This document shows, piece after piece, positions 33,020 through 41,851 of a stretch of 64,000 nucleotides of DNA. Numbering within the stretch: the stretch's first letter is position 1; each line of letters begins with the position of its first letter. The stretch is from assembly GCA_963832895.1 (NCBI GenBank), contig CAWHVQ010000014.1, positions 186,001 to 250,000 on the forward strand, read 5' to 3'. The position numbers and the translations under genes were made by a program. The notes under the pieces were generated by a model, which was not told the DNA's origin, ran no database searches, and was given only the letters and a program-made list of their open reading frames with translations. Source of the DNA: JAMXLO01 sp963832895 (GTDB taxonomy: Bacteria > Pseudomonadota > Alphaproteobacteria > Acetobacterales > Acetobacteraceae).

Positions 33020-33700
33020 ATGCCCGCGCTTCCACTCATCGTGTTCGACGTCAATGAGACGCTGCTCGACCTCCAGACCATGGAGCCGGTCTTCCAGCGC
33101 ATCTTCGGCGACAAGCGGGCCATGCGCCTTTGGTTCGCGAATTTCATCATGTATTCTGCGGCGCTCACTGTGGCAGGCTGCTACGTTCCGTTCACCGATA
33201 TCGGTGCGGCCGTGATGAAGATGCTGGCGGATACGCAGGGCATCAAAATCGGTGATGCCGACAAGGACGAGCTTACGGAGAAGTTTTCGACGATGCCGCC
33301 GCACCGGGAGGTGCCGGCAGCACTTGCCAAGCTGCGCGATGCAGGTTTCCGGCTGTTCACGCTCACCGACAATCTGCTTGAGGTGCAAACCCGGCAGCTT
33401 GAACATGGCGGCATTGTCCAGCTCTTCGAGCGGCGTTTCAGCGCGGATGGCGTGAAGCATCATAAGCCGTCGCGCCAGGCTTATGGCTACGTCGAGCGCG
33501 AGCTTGGGGTGGAGCCCTCGCAGCTCTGTCTGATCGCGTGCCACACATGGGATACGCTTGGTGCTGTAGCAGCCGGCTGGGAAGCAGCGCTGATCAAGCG
33601 CGTCGGCAACGACGTTTTGGGGGTTGGCCCGCAGCCGCAGATCGTCGGCGATGACCTGAACGATGTTGCCGAGCAACTTATCAGGCGACACGTACGGTAG
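33020..33700 (+). CDS. haloacid dehalogenase type II
   Basis: A 226-residue HAD protein of the (S)-2-haloacid dehalogenase subfamily. Motif I is IVFDVNETLLDLQTMEPVFQ with the Asp nucleophile near residue 9. The motif II region is LFTLTDNLLEVQTRQLE, the motif III lysine is in GVKHHKPSRQAYGYVE, and motif IV is LIACHTWDTLGAVAAGWEAA. Family enzymes displace halide from 2-haloalkanoates. The VNETLLD form of motif I and the HTWDTLGA segment are typical of this subgroup. It lies between the Asp-nucleophile hydrolase and the flavin oxidoreductase on one transcript. Confidence 0.87.
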   Translation: MPALPLIVFDVNETLLDLQTMEPVFQRIFGDKRAMRLWFANFIMYSAALTVAGCYVPFTDIGAAVMKMLADTQGIKIGDADKDELTEKFSTMPPHREVPAALAKLRDAGFRLFTLTDNLLEVQTRQLEHGGIVQLFERRFSADGVKHHKPSRQAYGYVERELGVEPSQLCLIACHTWDTLGAVAAGWEAALIKRVGNDVLGVGPQPQIVGDDLNDVAEQLIRRHVR

Positions 33701-33746
33701 AGCCATCGATTTGGCCACGACGTGATTCCGAGGAGCGAAATGAGAC

Positions 33747-35141
33747 ATGTCCCAGCCTGAAATATTCGACGTTGTCATCCTCGGGAGCGGCCAGGGCGGA
33801 AAGCACCTTGCCTGGCACCTGGCGCGGTCCGGCAAAGGGGTCGCCGTCGTGGAGCGCCGTTGGGTCGGCGGCTCCTGCCCCGCCGTGGCGTGTCTGCCCT
33901 CCAAGAACGAAATCTGGAGCGCGAGAGTGGCGCATCTCGTTCGGAATGCGGCCAGCTTCGGCACGATCGTGGATGGGGCCAGGACCGACATGGCGAGGGT
34001 GCGACGCCGTAAGCAGGACATGATCGATCGCGAGATCGAGCTGCATCTGAATGCCTACAAGCAGACAGGTGCCGAACTTATCATGGGCAGTGGCCGTTTC
34101 ATCGGCCCGAAGACAATCGATGTCGCGCTGAACGAAGGCGGCACGCGCGTGGTTGCCGGCACCGAGGTCGTGATCAACGTCGGCTCGCATGCCGCTATGC
34201 CGGATGTTCCGGGCCTGACGGAGGCTCACGCGCTCACGCATATCGAGGCGCTCGAACTTGACGAAGTGCCGGCGCATCTGATCGTGCTCGGCGGCGGCTA
34301 TACCGGAATCGAAATGGCACAAGCCTACAGTCGCTTCGGCAGCCAGGTGACGATCATAGAACCCGGCCCTCGGATCATGGGACGCGAGGACGCCGACGTC
34401 GTCGAGGAGATGGGCAGGGTTCTGGCCGCGGAAGGCATCGCGATTTTTCTGAGCGCCCAGCCTTTACGGGTCGATGGCCTGAATGGAGAATCTGTTTCGG
34501 TAACCGTCCGGACTGAGGCGGGAGAACGGAAGATCGAAGGCAGTCATCTGCTGGTAGCGGTCGGCCGGATCGCGAATACAGCGGGGATTGGCCTCGACGA
34601 GACTGGAATTGATTTGGACGCGCGCGGCTTCATCAAGGTGGACGAGCGGCTGAGGACGACCGCACCCGACGTCTGGGCGATTGGCGAATGCGCCGGCAGC
34701 CCGCAGTTCACGCATGTTTCGGTCGATGATTTCCGGATCGTTCGGGACAACATGGCGGGGGGTGATCGCAAGACGAATGACCGGCTGATTCCGCATGTGG
34801 TGTTCACCGATCCGCCGCTCGCGCGTGTCGGCTTGTCGGAGGGGGAGGCGCAGCGCCAGGGCATCGCTTTCCGCGTGGCAAGACTGCCGATGCGCAGAGT
34901 CCTGCGGACGAATGCGACCGACGAGACCGAAGGATTTATGAAAGTGCTGGTTGGGGCAACGGACGATCGGATCTTAGGCTTTACGATGATCGGCTCCGAG
35001 GCAGGCGAGGTGATGGCGGCGATACAGACGGCGATGCTCGCTGATCTGCCTTATACGAAACTGCGTGACGCCGTCTTTGCGCATCTCACCGTCGCCGAGG
35101 GCTTGGGGCCTCTGTTCGAAGCCATGCCGCAGCCCCATTGA
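33747..35141 (+). CDS. FAD-dependent pyridine nucleotide-disulfide oxidoreductase (mercuric reductase-like)
   Basis: A 464-residue two-dinucleotide-binding-domain flavoprotein. The FAD motif is DVVILGSGQGGKHLAWHLAR. The redox-active pair is in GGSCPAVACLPSKNEIWSA (C-x4-C). The NAD(P)H motif is LIVLGGGYTGIEMAQAYSRF, and the second FAD region is DVWAIGECAGSPQFTHVS. The C-terminal dimerisation domain has AHLTVAEGLGPLF where lipoamide dehydrogenase and glutathione reductase carry HPTxxE, so the proton-relay His/Glu pair is altered. The substrate is unknown. It is last in the CGNR-linked cassette and convergent with the LOG gene (nine bases apart). Confidence 0.86.
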   Translation: MSQPEIFDVVILGSGQGGKHLAWHLARSGKGVAVVERRWVGGSCPAVACLPSKNEIWSARVAHLVRNAASFGTIVDGARTDMARVRRRKQDMIDREIELHLNAYKQTGAELIMGSGRFIGPKTIDVALNEGGTRVVAGTEVVINVGSHAAMPDVPGLTEAHALTHIEALELDEVPAHLIVLGGGYTGIEMAQAYSRFGSQVTIIEPGPRIMGREDADVVEEMGRVLAAEGIAIFLSAQPLRVDGLNGESVSVTVRTEAGERKIEGSHLLVAVGRIANTAGIGLDETGIDLDARGFIKVDERLRTTAPDVWAIGECAGSPQFTHVSVDDFRIVRDNMAGGDRKTNDRLIPHVVFTDPPLARVGLSEGEAQRQGIAFRVARLPMRRVLRTNATDETEGFMKVLVGATDDRILGFTMIGSEAGEVMAAIQTAMLADLPYTKLRDAVFAHLTVAEGLGPLFEAMPQPH

Positions 35142-35150
35142 CCCCTCGGT

Positions 35151-35969
35151 CTATGGCGTGTGCGCCTTCAGGCCACGGCTTGCTATTGCCTGCCATGCGG
35201 CCTCGGGTGTGTCGGCGAATTCGAACAGCGCGAGGTCGGCGGGCTCGATCACGTCTTCCTCAAGCAGCGCGTCGAAGTTCACCATGCGCCGCCAATAGGC
35301 CTGATCGAACAGCACGATCGGCATCGCAGGCGCTTTGCGCGTCTGCTCCAGCGTGAGGATTTCGAACAGTTCGTCCATCGTGCCGAAGCCACCAGGGAAC
35401 ACAACCAGCGCGTTCGCGCGCATCGCCAGGTGCATCTTGCGCATCGCGAAGTAGTGGAACTGGAAGGTCAGCTCGGGCGTGCTGTAGGGATTGGGCTGTT
35501 GCTCCTTGGGCAACGTGATGTTGTAGCCGATGCTTGGCGCGCCGGCATCGAAGGCACCGCGGTTCGCGGCCTCCATGATGCCTGGGCCGCCGCCGGTCGC
35601 TATGACGTTGTCGCGCCAGCGATCGTGCGGTGCGAAGGCGCCGCCGCGTTCCGAGATGATCCGCCCAAGCTCGCGCGCCGCAGTGTAGTGCGACGAGCGC
35701 TGTAACATGCGCTGGGCATGCGTGCGTTCTACGTCCGTGGCTGCGGCGGCCATCGCCGCTTCGGCCTGCTCGGGTGACGGCGTGCGCGCACTGCCGAAAA
35801 TGATGACGGTGGAGCGGATGCCCCAGTCACGCAGCAGCAACTCGGCCTTGGCATATTCGAGCGCGAAACGGATGTCGCGCACCTCGTCGCGCAGCAGGAA
35901 ATCGAGGTCCTCGACCGGCAGCTTATAGCTCTGCGAACGACGCTGTGCTGCGTTGTCGGGCATCGCCAT
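35151..35969 (-). CDS. LOG family (TIGR00730-type) protein
   Basis: A 272-residue Rossmann-fold protein of the LOG/lysine-decarboxylase-like family. STVIIFGSARTPSPEQAEAA, VIATGGGPGIMEAANRGAFD and YFAMRKMHLAMRANALVVFP lead into PGGFGTMDELFEILTLEQT, the family's PGGxGTxxE signature. Characterised relatives are cytokinin riboside 5'-monophosphate phosphoribohydrolases. The start at 35969 shares one base with the stop of the upstream dimethylformamidase-like gene (TGATG), indicating translational coupling. A longer in-frame reading across that gene is spurious. Confidence 0.88.
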   Translation of the reverse strand: MAMPDNAAQRRSQSYKLPVEDLDFLLRDEVRDIRFALEYAKAELLLRDWGIRSTVIIFGSARTPSPEQAEAAMAAAATDVERTHAQRMLQRSSHYTAARELGRIISERGGAFAPHDRWRDNVIATGGGPGIMEAANRGAFDAGAPSIGYNITLPKEQQPNPYSTPELTFQFHYFAMRKMHLAMRANALVVFPGGFGTMDELFEILTLEQTRKAPAMPIVLFDQAYWRRMVNFDALLEEDVIEPADLALFEFADTPEAAWQAIASRGLKAHTP

Positions 35970-38218
35970 CACGCAGCGGAAAAGCGGCGGACGACGTTTT
36001 CCAGCAATTGCGAGATCGGCCCCTCGAAGCCACCGCTGCGCCACAGGCTGCCGCAGAAGGTGATCGAGCCGACCGAGAAGACCGCGCCGCCGGAGGGTGT
36101 GTCGAAATACACGATCTCGCCGCGCGACAGGTCCTTGATCGGCTCGCCGTTCATGCTGACCACGTTGGACAGCCACTCTTCCGGCACGGTGAAGAAAGAC
36201 GGCAGCGGGTTTTCCGAGCGCGCCAAAATCACCGCGTTGTCCGGCGTGCCCAGCAGCGGATCGGCACGATCCAGTTCGAAGCCGGCCGCGCCGCCGCCGG
36301 ACAATCCGTAGTCGCCGAGCACGTCCTCCTCGATGCCGTCGAACATCCAGGCGAAGTGCTGCTCGCGCGAGGTCGGCAGGCGACGGTAGTGCGTGCTCTC
36401 GAACGCCGCCTGGCAGGAAAAGCCGACGCCCACCAGCATCTGCGGCGGCCTTCGGTTGCGCCGCCACAGGCCGCCCAACTGGCCGTCGGTCTGATGGAAG
36501 TACTCGCCCGGCTCGGCTGCCCATGTGCGGATGCCGCCTTCGGCGCGGCGCAGTTCGATCAAATGCGGGTTCGCCTTGTCCCGCGCAACGCGCCAGTAAA
36601 AGCCGTTGCCGCCGAGATAGCACAGCCGGCCGCCCTGTTGCGTATAGGCGGCGAGCGCATCGATCGTGCCGAGCGTGTGGTATTCGGGATGCGATCCGGT
36701 GAGCACCGTGCGATAGGCCGCGATCAGCGCGACACCTTCGTCGTCCAGGTCCTCGTCTGTAACGATATCGAAGTCGAAGCCCCTCGCCTCGAGCCACGCC
36801 AACAGATGCAGGTCGGCCGGATAGTGCCGCATGCCGGAGCCGCGCGGATCGCAAAATGTCAGGAAGCCCGGGCGCATCGTGAGGATCGGCCGATGGCGCG
36901 ACGAGAATGAAATGCCGCTGCCGTCGCTATGCTTGTTGTAGGTCGAGCGTCCGTAGATCGGATACTCGCGCGGATTGTAGGGATAGGCGCGCCATGCCGC
37001 GAGACGCTCGTAGTATCCAGCATCGGCGCTGCTGCGCTCGTGGTTGGCGTAGGCCTGATAGGTAAAGGTCGAGGCGAGGAAGGCGATCGGTGCGAACGGC
37101 CCCTGACGGCGCGGCAGAACGTAGAGCGGCAACCAGTCCTCGCCGGCATCGCAGGTCAGATGCAGCGCATAGGCGCCGCTGCCCAGATCGTCCGGCACGG
37201 TCCAGGAGAAATCCGCCTGCCAGCCGCAGTCGCCCAGATCGTCGGCGTGAAAATGGATCGCACCGTAGTCGCGCGGCGCGTGACGCCAGCATTGCTCGCC
37301 GCCGGTCCAGCGTGTGCCGACCATGGCGCGTGTCGGCATGTTCACCAGACGACCGTGGCAGGCCTGCGGGCCGATATCGTTGATCTCCTGCGTGTCGATG
37401 CCGCGCGAGAAGTCCCAGCCTGCCAGCAGATCGCCAGGAAGCGCATCGAGTGGTGCGCCGGCATCGGGCCATGTCGTGACGAAACTGCGCAGAATCGCGG
37501 GGTCTTCCAGTTTGCCGGTGAAATGGTGTTGTGGGGCCGCGGCGTTCTCGGCCGCGATCAGCAGCGTCCCGCGCGACGACAGGGCAACGCCAGGTGCGGA
37601 TGCCTGTGCCGTGACCGGCGCGCCGTCCAGCGGCTGCTGGCCGACGAGTATGCGTCCACCGGTCGGATCGGCGGCGAGCCACACACGGTACCAGCGGGCG
37701 GGCTGCATCGGCGTTCCGGTGGCCAGCTCGATCGTGGCACCTTGCGACCTGATGCGCGCCGTCGCGCCCTTCGCGCCGATCAGCAGAGCGATGCCGGCGT
37801 CGCCGGTTTCCTCCGCCAGGAGCGTCTGTCCGGCATCGGCCAGACCTGCTTGCACCAGCACGGTCCAGGTGCAGGCTGCATTCGTATCGCGCGTCGGGCC
37901 TGCATCGACGACACCGTAGGAACCGAGATGGATCGGCTGCCTGCGTCCTTCGAACGACTGATCGAAGCGATGCGAGAGGTCCTCGAAGCGCATGCCGGGA
38001 CCATCGGGATTGGGGTCGCCGCTCAGCACGCGCACCAGCCGCGCGCGGTACGATCCGCCATCGCGTGCGCTGACGTGCGCGGTGAAGGTCTCGCCCGGCC
38101 GGTGCGAGAAGCGGTCGAGATAGCCGGTGATCGGCAGTTCTGTATCAGCCATGGGCAAGGCTGGCGGGCGGAGATCGGCGATGTCAAGCTGATCAGCCAA
38201 CGAACGAGATTGCCGCAT
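35969..38218 (-). CDS. N,N-dimethylformamidase large-subunit-like protein
   Basis: A 749-residue protein resembling the large subunit of N,N-dimethylformamidase. The N-terminal third reads GYLDRFSHRPGETFTAHVSA and LVRVLSGDPNPDGPG, followed by a LamG-like segment. The catalytic domain has FLASTFTYQAYANHERSSAD, YPIYGRSTYNKHSDGSG, GFLTFCDPRGSGMRHYPADL and TGSHPEYHTLGTIDALAAYT. The family hydrolyses small amides using a mononuclear iron site. The small subunit found in Paracoccus is not visible. The ATG at 38218 has AGGAG eight bases upstream. It is divergent from a peptide/nickel-type ABC importer and coupled to the LOG gene, so the importer may feed it an amide, an inference. Confidence 0.86.
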   Translation of the reverse strand: MRQSRSLADQLDIADLRPPALPMADTELPITGYLDRFSHRPGETFTAHVSARDGGSYRARLVRVLSGDPNPDGPGMRFEDLSHRFDQSFEGRRQPIHLGSYGVVDAGPTRDTNAACTWTVLVQAGLADAGQTLLAEETGDAGIALLIGAKGATARIRSQGATIELATGTPMQPARWYRVWLAADPTGGRILVGQQPLDGAPVTAQASAPGVALSSRGTLLIAAENAAAPQHHFTGKLEDPAILRSFVTTWPDAGAPLDALPGDLLAGWDFSRGIDTQEINDIGPQACHGRLVNMPTRAMVGTRWTGGEQCWRHAPRDYGAIHFHADDLGDCGWQADFSWTVPDDLGSGAYALHLTCDAGEDWLPLYVLPRRQGPFAPIAFLASTFTYQAYANHERSSADAGYYERLAAWRAYPYNPREYPIYGRSTYNKHSDGSGISFSSRHRPILTMRPGFLTFCDPRGSGMRHYPADLHLLAWLEARGFDFDIVTDEDLDDEGVALIAAYRTVLTGSHPEYHTLGTIDALAAYTQQGGRLCYLGGNGFYWRVARDKANPHLIELRRAEGGIRTWAAEPGEYFHQTDGQLGGLWRRNRRPPQMLVGVGFSCQAAFESTHYRRLPTSREQHFAWMFDGIEEDVLGDYGLSGGGAAGFELDRADPLLGTPDNAVILARSENPLPSFFTVPEEWLSNVVSMNGEPIKDLSRGEIVYFDTPSGGAVFSVGSITFCGSLWRSGGFEGPISQLLENVVRRFSAA

Positions 38219-38340
38219 CGCTTTGCTCCTCGCAATCACAGGGAGACGCGGCCTTGACGCGCTATGGCGGTCTCGTCACGGTGCGGGCAAGCAGCGAACA
38301 GTTTGCGGGCCAGGGGCGGCGACCGGCTACGGGAGTTCAC

Positions 38341-39915
38341 ATGTTTCGACGCGCCATCCTCACCGCGTTCAGCGCTCTGGCAGGTCTGGCGGCCGCCGCG
38401 GTGCCGGGTTCAACGGAGCCATTCAAATGCCCGCATGTCGGCGGCAACTTCACCTTCGGCCAGGAAGCCAACATCAACGGGCTGGACCAGATGACGTCCG
38501 GCACGATCTCCACGCGCAACATCGCCATGAACATGTTCGAATCGCTGATGACGCGCGACGAGAATTTCAATCCTATCCTGGAACTTGCCGATTCAATGGC
38601 GGAGACGTCGGATCATCTGACCTACACGTTCAAGCTGCGTCAGGGCATCCGGTTCCACAACGGCAAGGAGATGACATCGGCTGACGTGGTTGCCTCGTTC
38701 GACCGCTATGCCAGGGTCGGCCTGTATCGCAGCTCGTTGGCCAACGTCGATCGCTGGGACGCGCCGGACAAATACACCTTCGTGATCCACCTGAAGAAAG
38801 TGCAGCCGACGTTCCTGGAGATCCTCAGCGCATTCAGCGCCCCCATCGTCATCATTCCGGCGGAGGACAAGGACGATCCGCCGATGCAGCTCAAGACGAT
38901 CGGCACCGGGCCGTGGCAACTGGTCGAGTCGGTGCCGGGTGGCTACGTGAAGATGAAGCGCTACGAGGGCTACAAGCCGAACACCAACTTCGAGCAGAAG
39001 ACCGGCTTCGGCGGCTACAAGCAGGCCTGCTTCGACACGGTGACCTTCCGCATCGTGACCGAGCCGCAGGCGCGCGTCGCCGGTCTGAGAACCGGCGAGT
39101 TGCAAGGTGTCGAGGACCTTCCCACCAAATCGCTGGCGGATCTGAAGGGCGACAAGAATATCACCATCATCCCGCTGCAGAACTGGTGGATCCAGATCGC
39201 GCAGCCGAATGTCTCGGTGCCGCCGACCGACAACCTGATGTTCCGCAAAGCGGTTCAGGCGGTGCTGGACATGGACGAGATCATGGACGCGGCGTCGGAC
39301 GGCAACTACCGGCTGAATGTCGGTTTCCAGTATCCCAATCAGGCGTTCTACTCGGATGCCGGCAAGGAGACCTACAACATCAAGGACCCGGAGCTGGCGA
39401 AGAAGTATCTGGCCCAGTCCGGCTACAAAGGCGAGCCGGTCGTGCTGCTGACCGACAAGGACTATCCGGCGATGTACAATTCGGCGCTGGTCATGCAGCA
39501 GGAGATGCAGGCGATCGGCATCAACGCCGAACTCAAGGTGGTGGACTGGCCCACCTCAGCCAACATGGCGCTGAAGCCGGATACCGGCTGGAACATCTTC
39601 TACACGGGATGGGGAACGCAGCCTGCCCTCGGTGCGCTCGCCACCATGCAGTTCTTCGTGCAGCCGGGCGCGGTATACATGCCGAAGGGCGGGCAGGACG
39701 ATCCTCAGGTGCTGGCACTGTGGAACGACATGAACAGCCTGCCCACGGTGGAAGGCCGCAAGGACGCGTTCGCCAAGATGCAGAAATATGTGCTGGAGCA
39801 GGTCTACACGCTGCCCCTGGGCTCGTTGACCAAGGTGCAGGCGGTGCGGTCCAACGTGAAGGGCTACGTGCCTTACCGCATCCCGCGCGTGTCGAACGTG
39901 TGGTTCGCGAACTGA
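38341..39915 (+). CDS. ABC transporter substrate-binding protein (family 5, peptide/nickel type)
   Basis: A 524-residue family 5 binding protein. A signal peptide (MFRRAILTAFSALAGLAAAA) leads to GGNFTFGQEANINGLDQMTS, the family segment FKLRQGIRFHNGKEMTSADV, VIHLKKVQPTFLEIL, TIGTGPWQLVESVPGGYVKM and, near the C-terminus, WNIFYTGWGTQPALGALATM. Such proteins bind oligopeptides, opines, glutathione or metal chelates. The ATG at 38341 has a GGGAG site just upstream and gives a clean signal peptide; longer readings do not. First gene of a complete importer operon (two permeases, two ATPases) ending at 43800. Confidence 0.9.
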   Translation: MFRRAILTAFSALAGLAAAAVPGSTEPFKCPHVGGNFTFGQEANINGLDQMTSGTISTRNIAMNMFESLMTRDENFNPILELADSMAETSDHLTYTFKLRQGIRFHNGKEMTSADVVASFDRYARVGLYRSSLANVDRWDAPDKYTFVIHLKKVQPTFLEILSAFSAPIVIIPAEDKDDPPMQLKTIGTGPWQLVESVPGGYVKMKRYEGYKPNTNFEQKTGFGGYKQACFDTVTFRIVTEPQARVAGLRTGELQGVEDLPTKSLADLKGDKNITIIPLQNWWIQIAQPNVSVPPTDNLMFRKAVQAVLDMDEIMDAASDGNYRLNVGFQYPNQAFYSDAGKETYNIKDPELAKKYLAQSGYKGEPVVLLTDKDYPAMYNSALVMQQEMQAIGINAELKVVDWPTSANMALKPDTGWNIFYTGWGTQPALGALATMQFFVQPGAVYMPKGGQDDPQVLALWNDMNSLPTVEGRKDAFAKMQKYVLEQVYTLPLGSLTKVQAVRSNVKGYVPYRIPRVSNVWFAN

Positions 39916-39924
39916 GCCGAAGGC

Positions 39925-40875
39925 ATGGCGGGCATCATCCTGCGACGACTGGGCAGCGCGCTGCCGATCCTGCTCATCGTCTCGCTGATCACCTTCGCCA
40001 TGATCCACCTGATCCCTGGCGACCCGGCGGTGGTGATCGCCGGGCTGTCTGCCACGCCTGAGCAGATCGCCAACATCCGCCATGATCTCGGCCTCGATCA
40101 GCCACTGCTGACGCAGCTCTGGCGTTGGTACGGGGGACTGCTGCACGGCAATCTCGGCCGTTCGCTGCTGCTGGGCCAGCCGGTGGTGTACGCCACGATG
40201 CTGCGCCTGCCGGTGACGCTGGCGCTGTCGGCCTATGCGCTGGTGATCACGCTGCTGATCGGACTGGTCAGCGGCGTCGCCGCGGCGCTGCGGCAGAACA
40301 CCTGGGTCGATCAGGTGGCGATGCTGTTTGCGATGATCGGTATTTCGCTGCCGAACTTCTATCTTGGCCTGCTGATGATCATCTTCTTCGGGGTCGAGCT
40401 GCGCTGGCTGCCGACCGGCGGCTATGTCGCGTTCACCGATGATCCGCTGGGCTGGCTCGCCACGTCCACCATGCCGGCAGTCTCGCTGGCGTTGCTGCTG
40501 GCGGGATTGCTGGCGCGCATCACGCGCTCCACGATGCTCGAGGTGCTGCGGCAGGACTACATCCGAACCGCGCGCGCCAAGGGACTGCCGCGACGGAAGG
40601 TGGTGGTGAAGCATGCGCTGACCAATGCGCTGATACCGATCACCACGGTGATCGGTATCATCGTGAGCCTGCTGATCTCCGGTGCGGTGGTCACAGAGAC
40701 GCTGTTCTCGATTCCGGGGATCGGCCAGTTGCTGACGCAGGCGGTACTCAACCGCGATTATCCGATGGTGCAGGGCGGGTTGCTGATCACCACCGCGCTG
40801 CTGGTGCTGGTGAACATCGGCGTCGATGTCTGCTATGCGCTGCTCGATCCACGGGTGCGCTACGATGGCGCCTGA
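39925..40875 (+). CDS. ABC transporter permease (DppB-like)
   Basis: A 316-residue permease of the oligopeptide/dipeptide/nickel class, first of the pair. It shows RLGSALPILLIVSLITFAMI, LIPGDPAVVIAGLSATPEQI, LGLDQPLLTQLWRWYGGLLH and GNLGRSLLLGQPV, and the coupling helix EVLRQDYIRTARAKGLPRRK. NALIPITTVIGIIVSLLISG then VVTETLFSIPGIGQLL are DppB hallmarks. It starts nine bases after the binding protein and its last codons overlap the next permease start by eleven bases. Confidence 0.92.
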   Translation: MAGIILRRLGSALPILLIVSLITFAMIHLIPGDPAVVIAGLSATPEQIANIRHDLGLDQPLLTQLWRWYGGLLHGNLGRSLLLGQPVVYATMLRLPVTLALSAYALVITLLIGLVSGVAAALRQNTWVDQVAMLFAMIGISLPNFYLGLLMIIFFGVELRWLPTGGYVAFTDDPLGWLATSTMPAVSLALLLAGLLARITRSTMLEVLRQDYIRTARAKGLPRRKVVVKHALTNALIPITTVIGIIVSLLISGAVVTETLFSIPGIGQLLTQAVLNRDYPMVQGGLLITTALLVLVNIGVDVCYALLDPRVRYDGA

Positions 40876-41773
40876 TACCGCCACGATCGCTCTGCCGGCG
40901 GAGCTGGAAGACGCGGTTCCGGTCCGCCACCATCATCCGGCGTGGGCGACCTTGCGTCGGTTGCTGCATCATCGGCTGTTTGTCACCGGTCTGGCACTGT
41001 TCGCCATCATCGCGATCGTGGCCGCGCTGGCGCCGTGGATCGCGTGGGTCGATCCGGACAAGCTGGCGATGCGCCAGAAATTCCTGCCGCCGTCACCCGA
41101 GCATTTGTTCGGTACCGACAATTTCGGGCGCTCGCTGTGGTCGCGGGTGGTGTGGGGCGCGCGTCTGTCGATGATCATCGGTGCGTCGGTTGTGGCGATC
41201 AACGCGGTGTTCGGCACGCTGATCGGCGCGGCGGCAGGGTATTTCCGCGCGCTCGACAACGTGCTGATGCGGATCAATGACGCGCTGATGGCATTTCCGG
41301 CGGTGCTGCTGGCGATCGGTGTCACCGCAGTGCTGGGGCCGTCGGTGAACGACGTGATCATCGCGCTGGGCGTGGTCTATACGCCGCGCACGGCACGCAT
41401 CGTGCGGTCGTCGGTGATCGTGCTGCGGGAGATGGAGTATGTGCAGGCGGCGGTGGCTGCGGGCGCGGGGCACTGGCGCATCCTGCGGCGGCACATCCTG
41501 CCGAACGCGATGGCGCCGCTGATCGTGCAGTTGTCGTTCCTGTTCGCCTACGCCGTGCTGACCGAGGCGACGCTGTCGTTCCTTGGCGTGGGCGCGGTGC
41601 CGCCGACCCCGACCTGGGGGAACATCATGGCGGAGGGGCGGCAGTACATGATCGATGCGCCGTGGATCATCACGATACCCGGGGCTGCGTTGATGGTCAC
41701 GGTGCTGGGGCTGAACCTGCTGGGCGACGGGCTGCGCGATGTGCTGGATCCGCGGCTGAGGGTGCAGCAGTGA
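40865..41773 (+). CDS. ABC transporter permease (DppC-like)
   Basis: A 302-residue permease, second of the pair. It has LFVTGLALFAIIAIVAALAP, HLFGTDNFGRSLWSRVVWGA, ALMAFPAVLLAIGVTAVLG and GVVYTPRTARIVRSSVIVLR. The coupling region is EYVQAAVAAGAGHWRILRRH. TEATLSFLGVGAVPPTPTWG, then DPRLRVQQ close to the end, complete the DppC pattern. The ATG at 40865 overlaps the end of the upstream permease by eleven bases, so the two are co-translated. A G/C-rich palindrome separates it from the first ATPase gene. Confidence 0.92.
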   Translation: MAPDTATIALPAELEDAVPVRHHHPAWATLRRLLHHRLFVTGLALFAIIAIVAALAPWIAWVDPDKLAMRQKFLPPSPEHLFGTDNFGRSLWSRVVWGARLSMIIGASVVAINAVFGTLIGAAAGYFRALDNVLMRINDALMAFPAVLLAIGVTAVLGPSVNDVIIALGVVYTPRTARIVRSSVIVLREMEYVQAAVAAGAGHWRILRRHILPNAMAPLIVQLSFLFAYAVLTEATLSFLGVGAVPPTPTWGNIMAEGRQYMIDAPWIITIPGAALMVTVLGLNLLGDGLRDVLDPRLRVQQ

Positions 41774-41794
41774 GGCGGCAGTGGCGGCGCGGGT

Positions 41795-41828
41795 CCCCCC
41801 TCCCCTTGCGGCGCAGGGGGAGGGGGGG
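41795..41828. repeat. C/G-run REP-like hairpin between permease and ATPase genes
   Basis: CCCCCCTCCCC (41795-41805) pairs perfectly with GGGGAGGGGGG in the G-run ending near 41827, with a short TTGCGGCGC-type loop. It stands in the 78-base gap inside the ABC operon. It resembles the palindrome at 21445-21485. It may tune expression between membrane and ATPase genes by stalling or protecting mRNA. Confidence 0.55.
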
Positions 41829-41851
41829 CTCATTGTGGCCTCCTTTTTGAA

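Noticed and set aside
36929..38257. Plus-strand open frame opposite the dimethylformamidase-like gene
   Set aside because: Shadow frame rich in Arg/Ala; the minus strand encodes the conserved protein.
39556..40884. Minus-strand open frame opposite the DppB-like permease
   Set aside because: Gln/Arg/His-rich shadow of hydrophobic codons on the plus strand.
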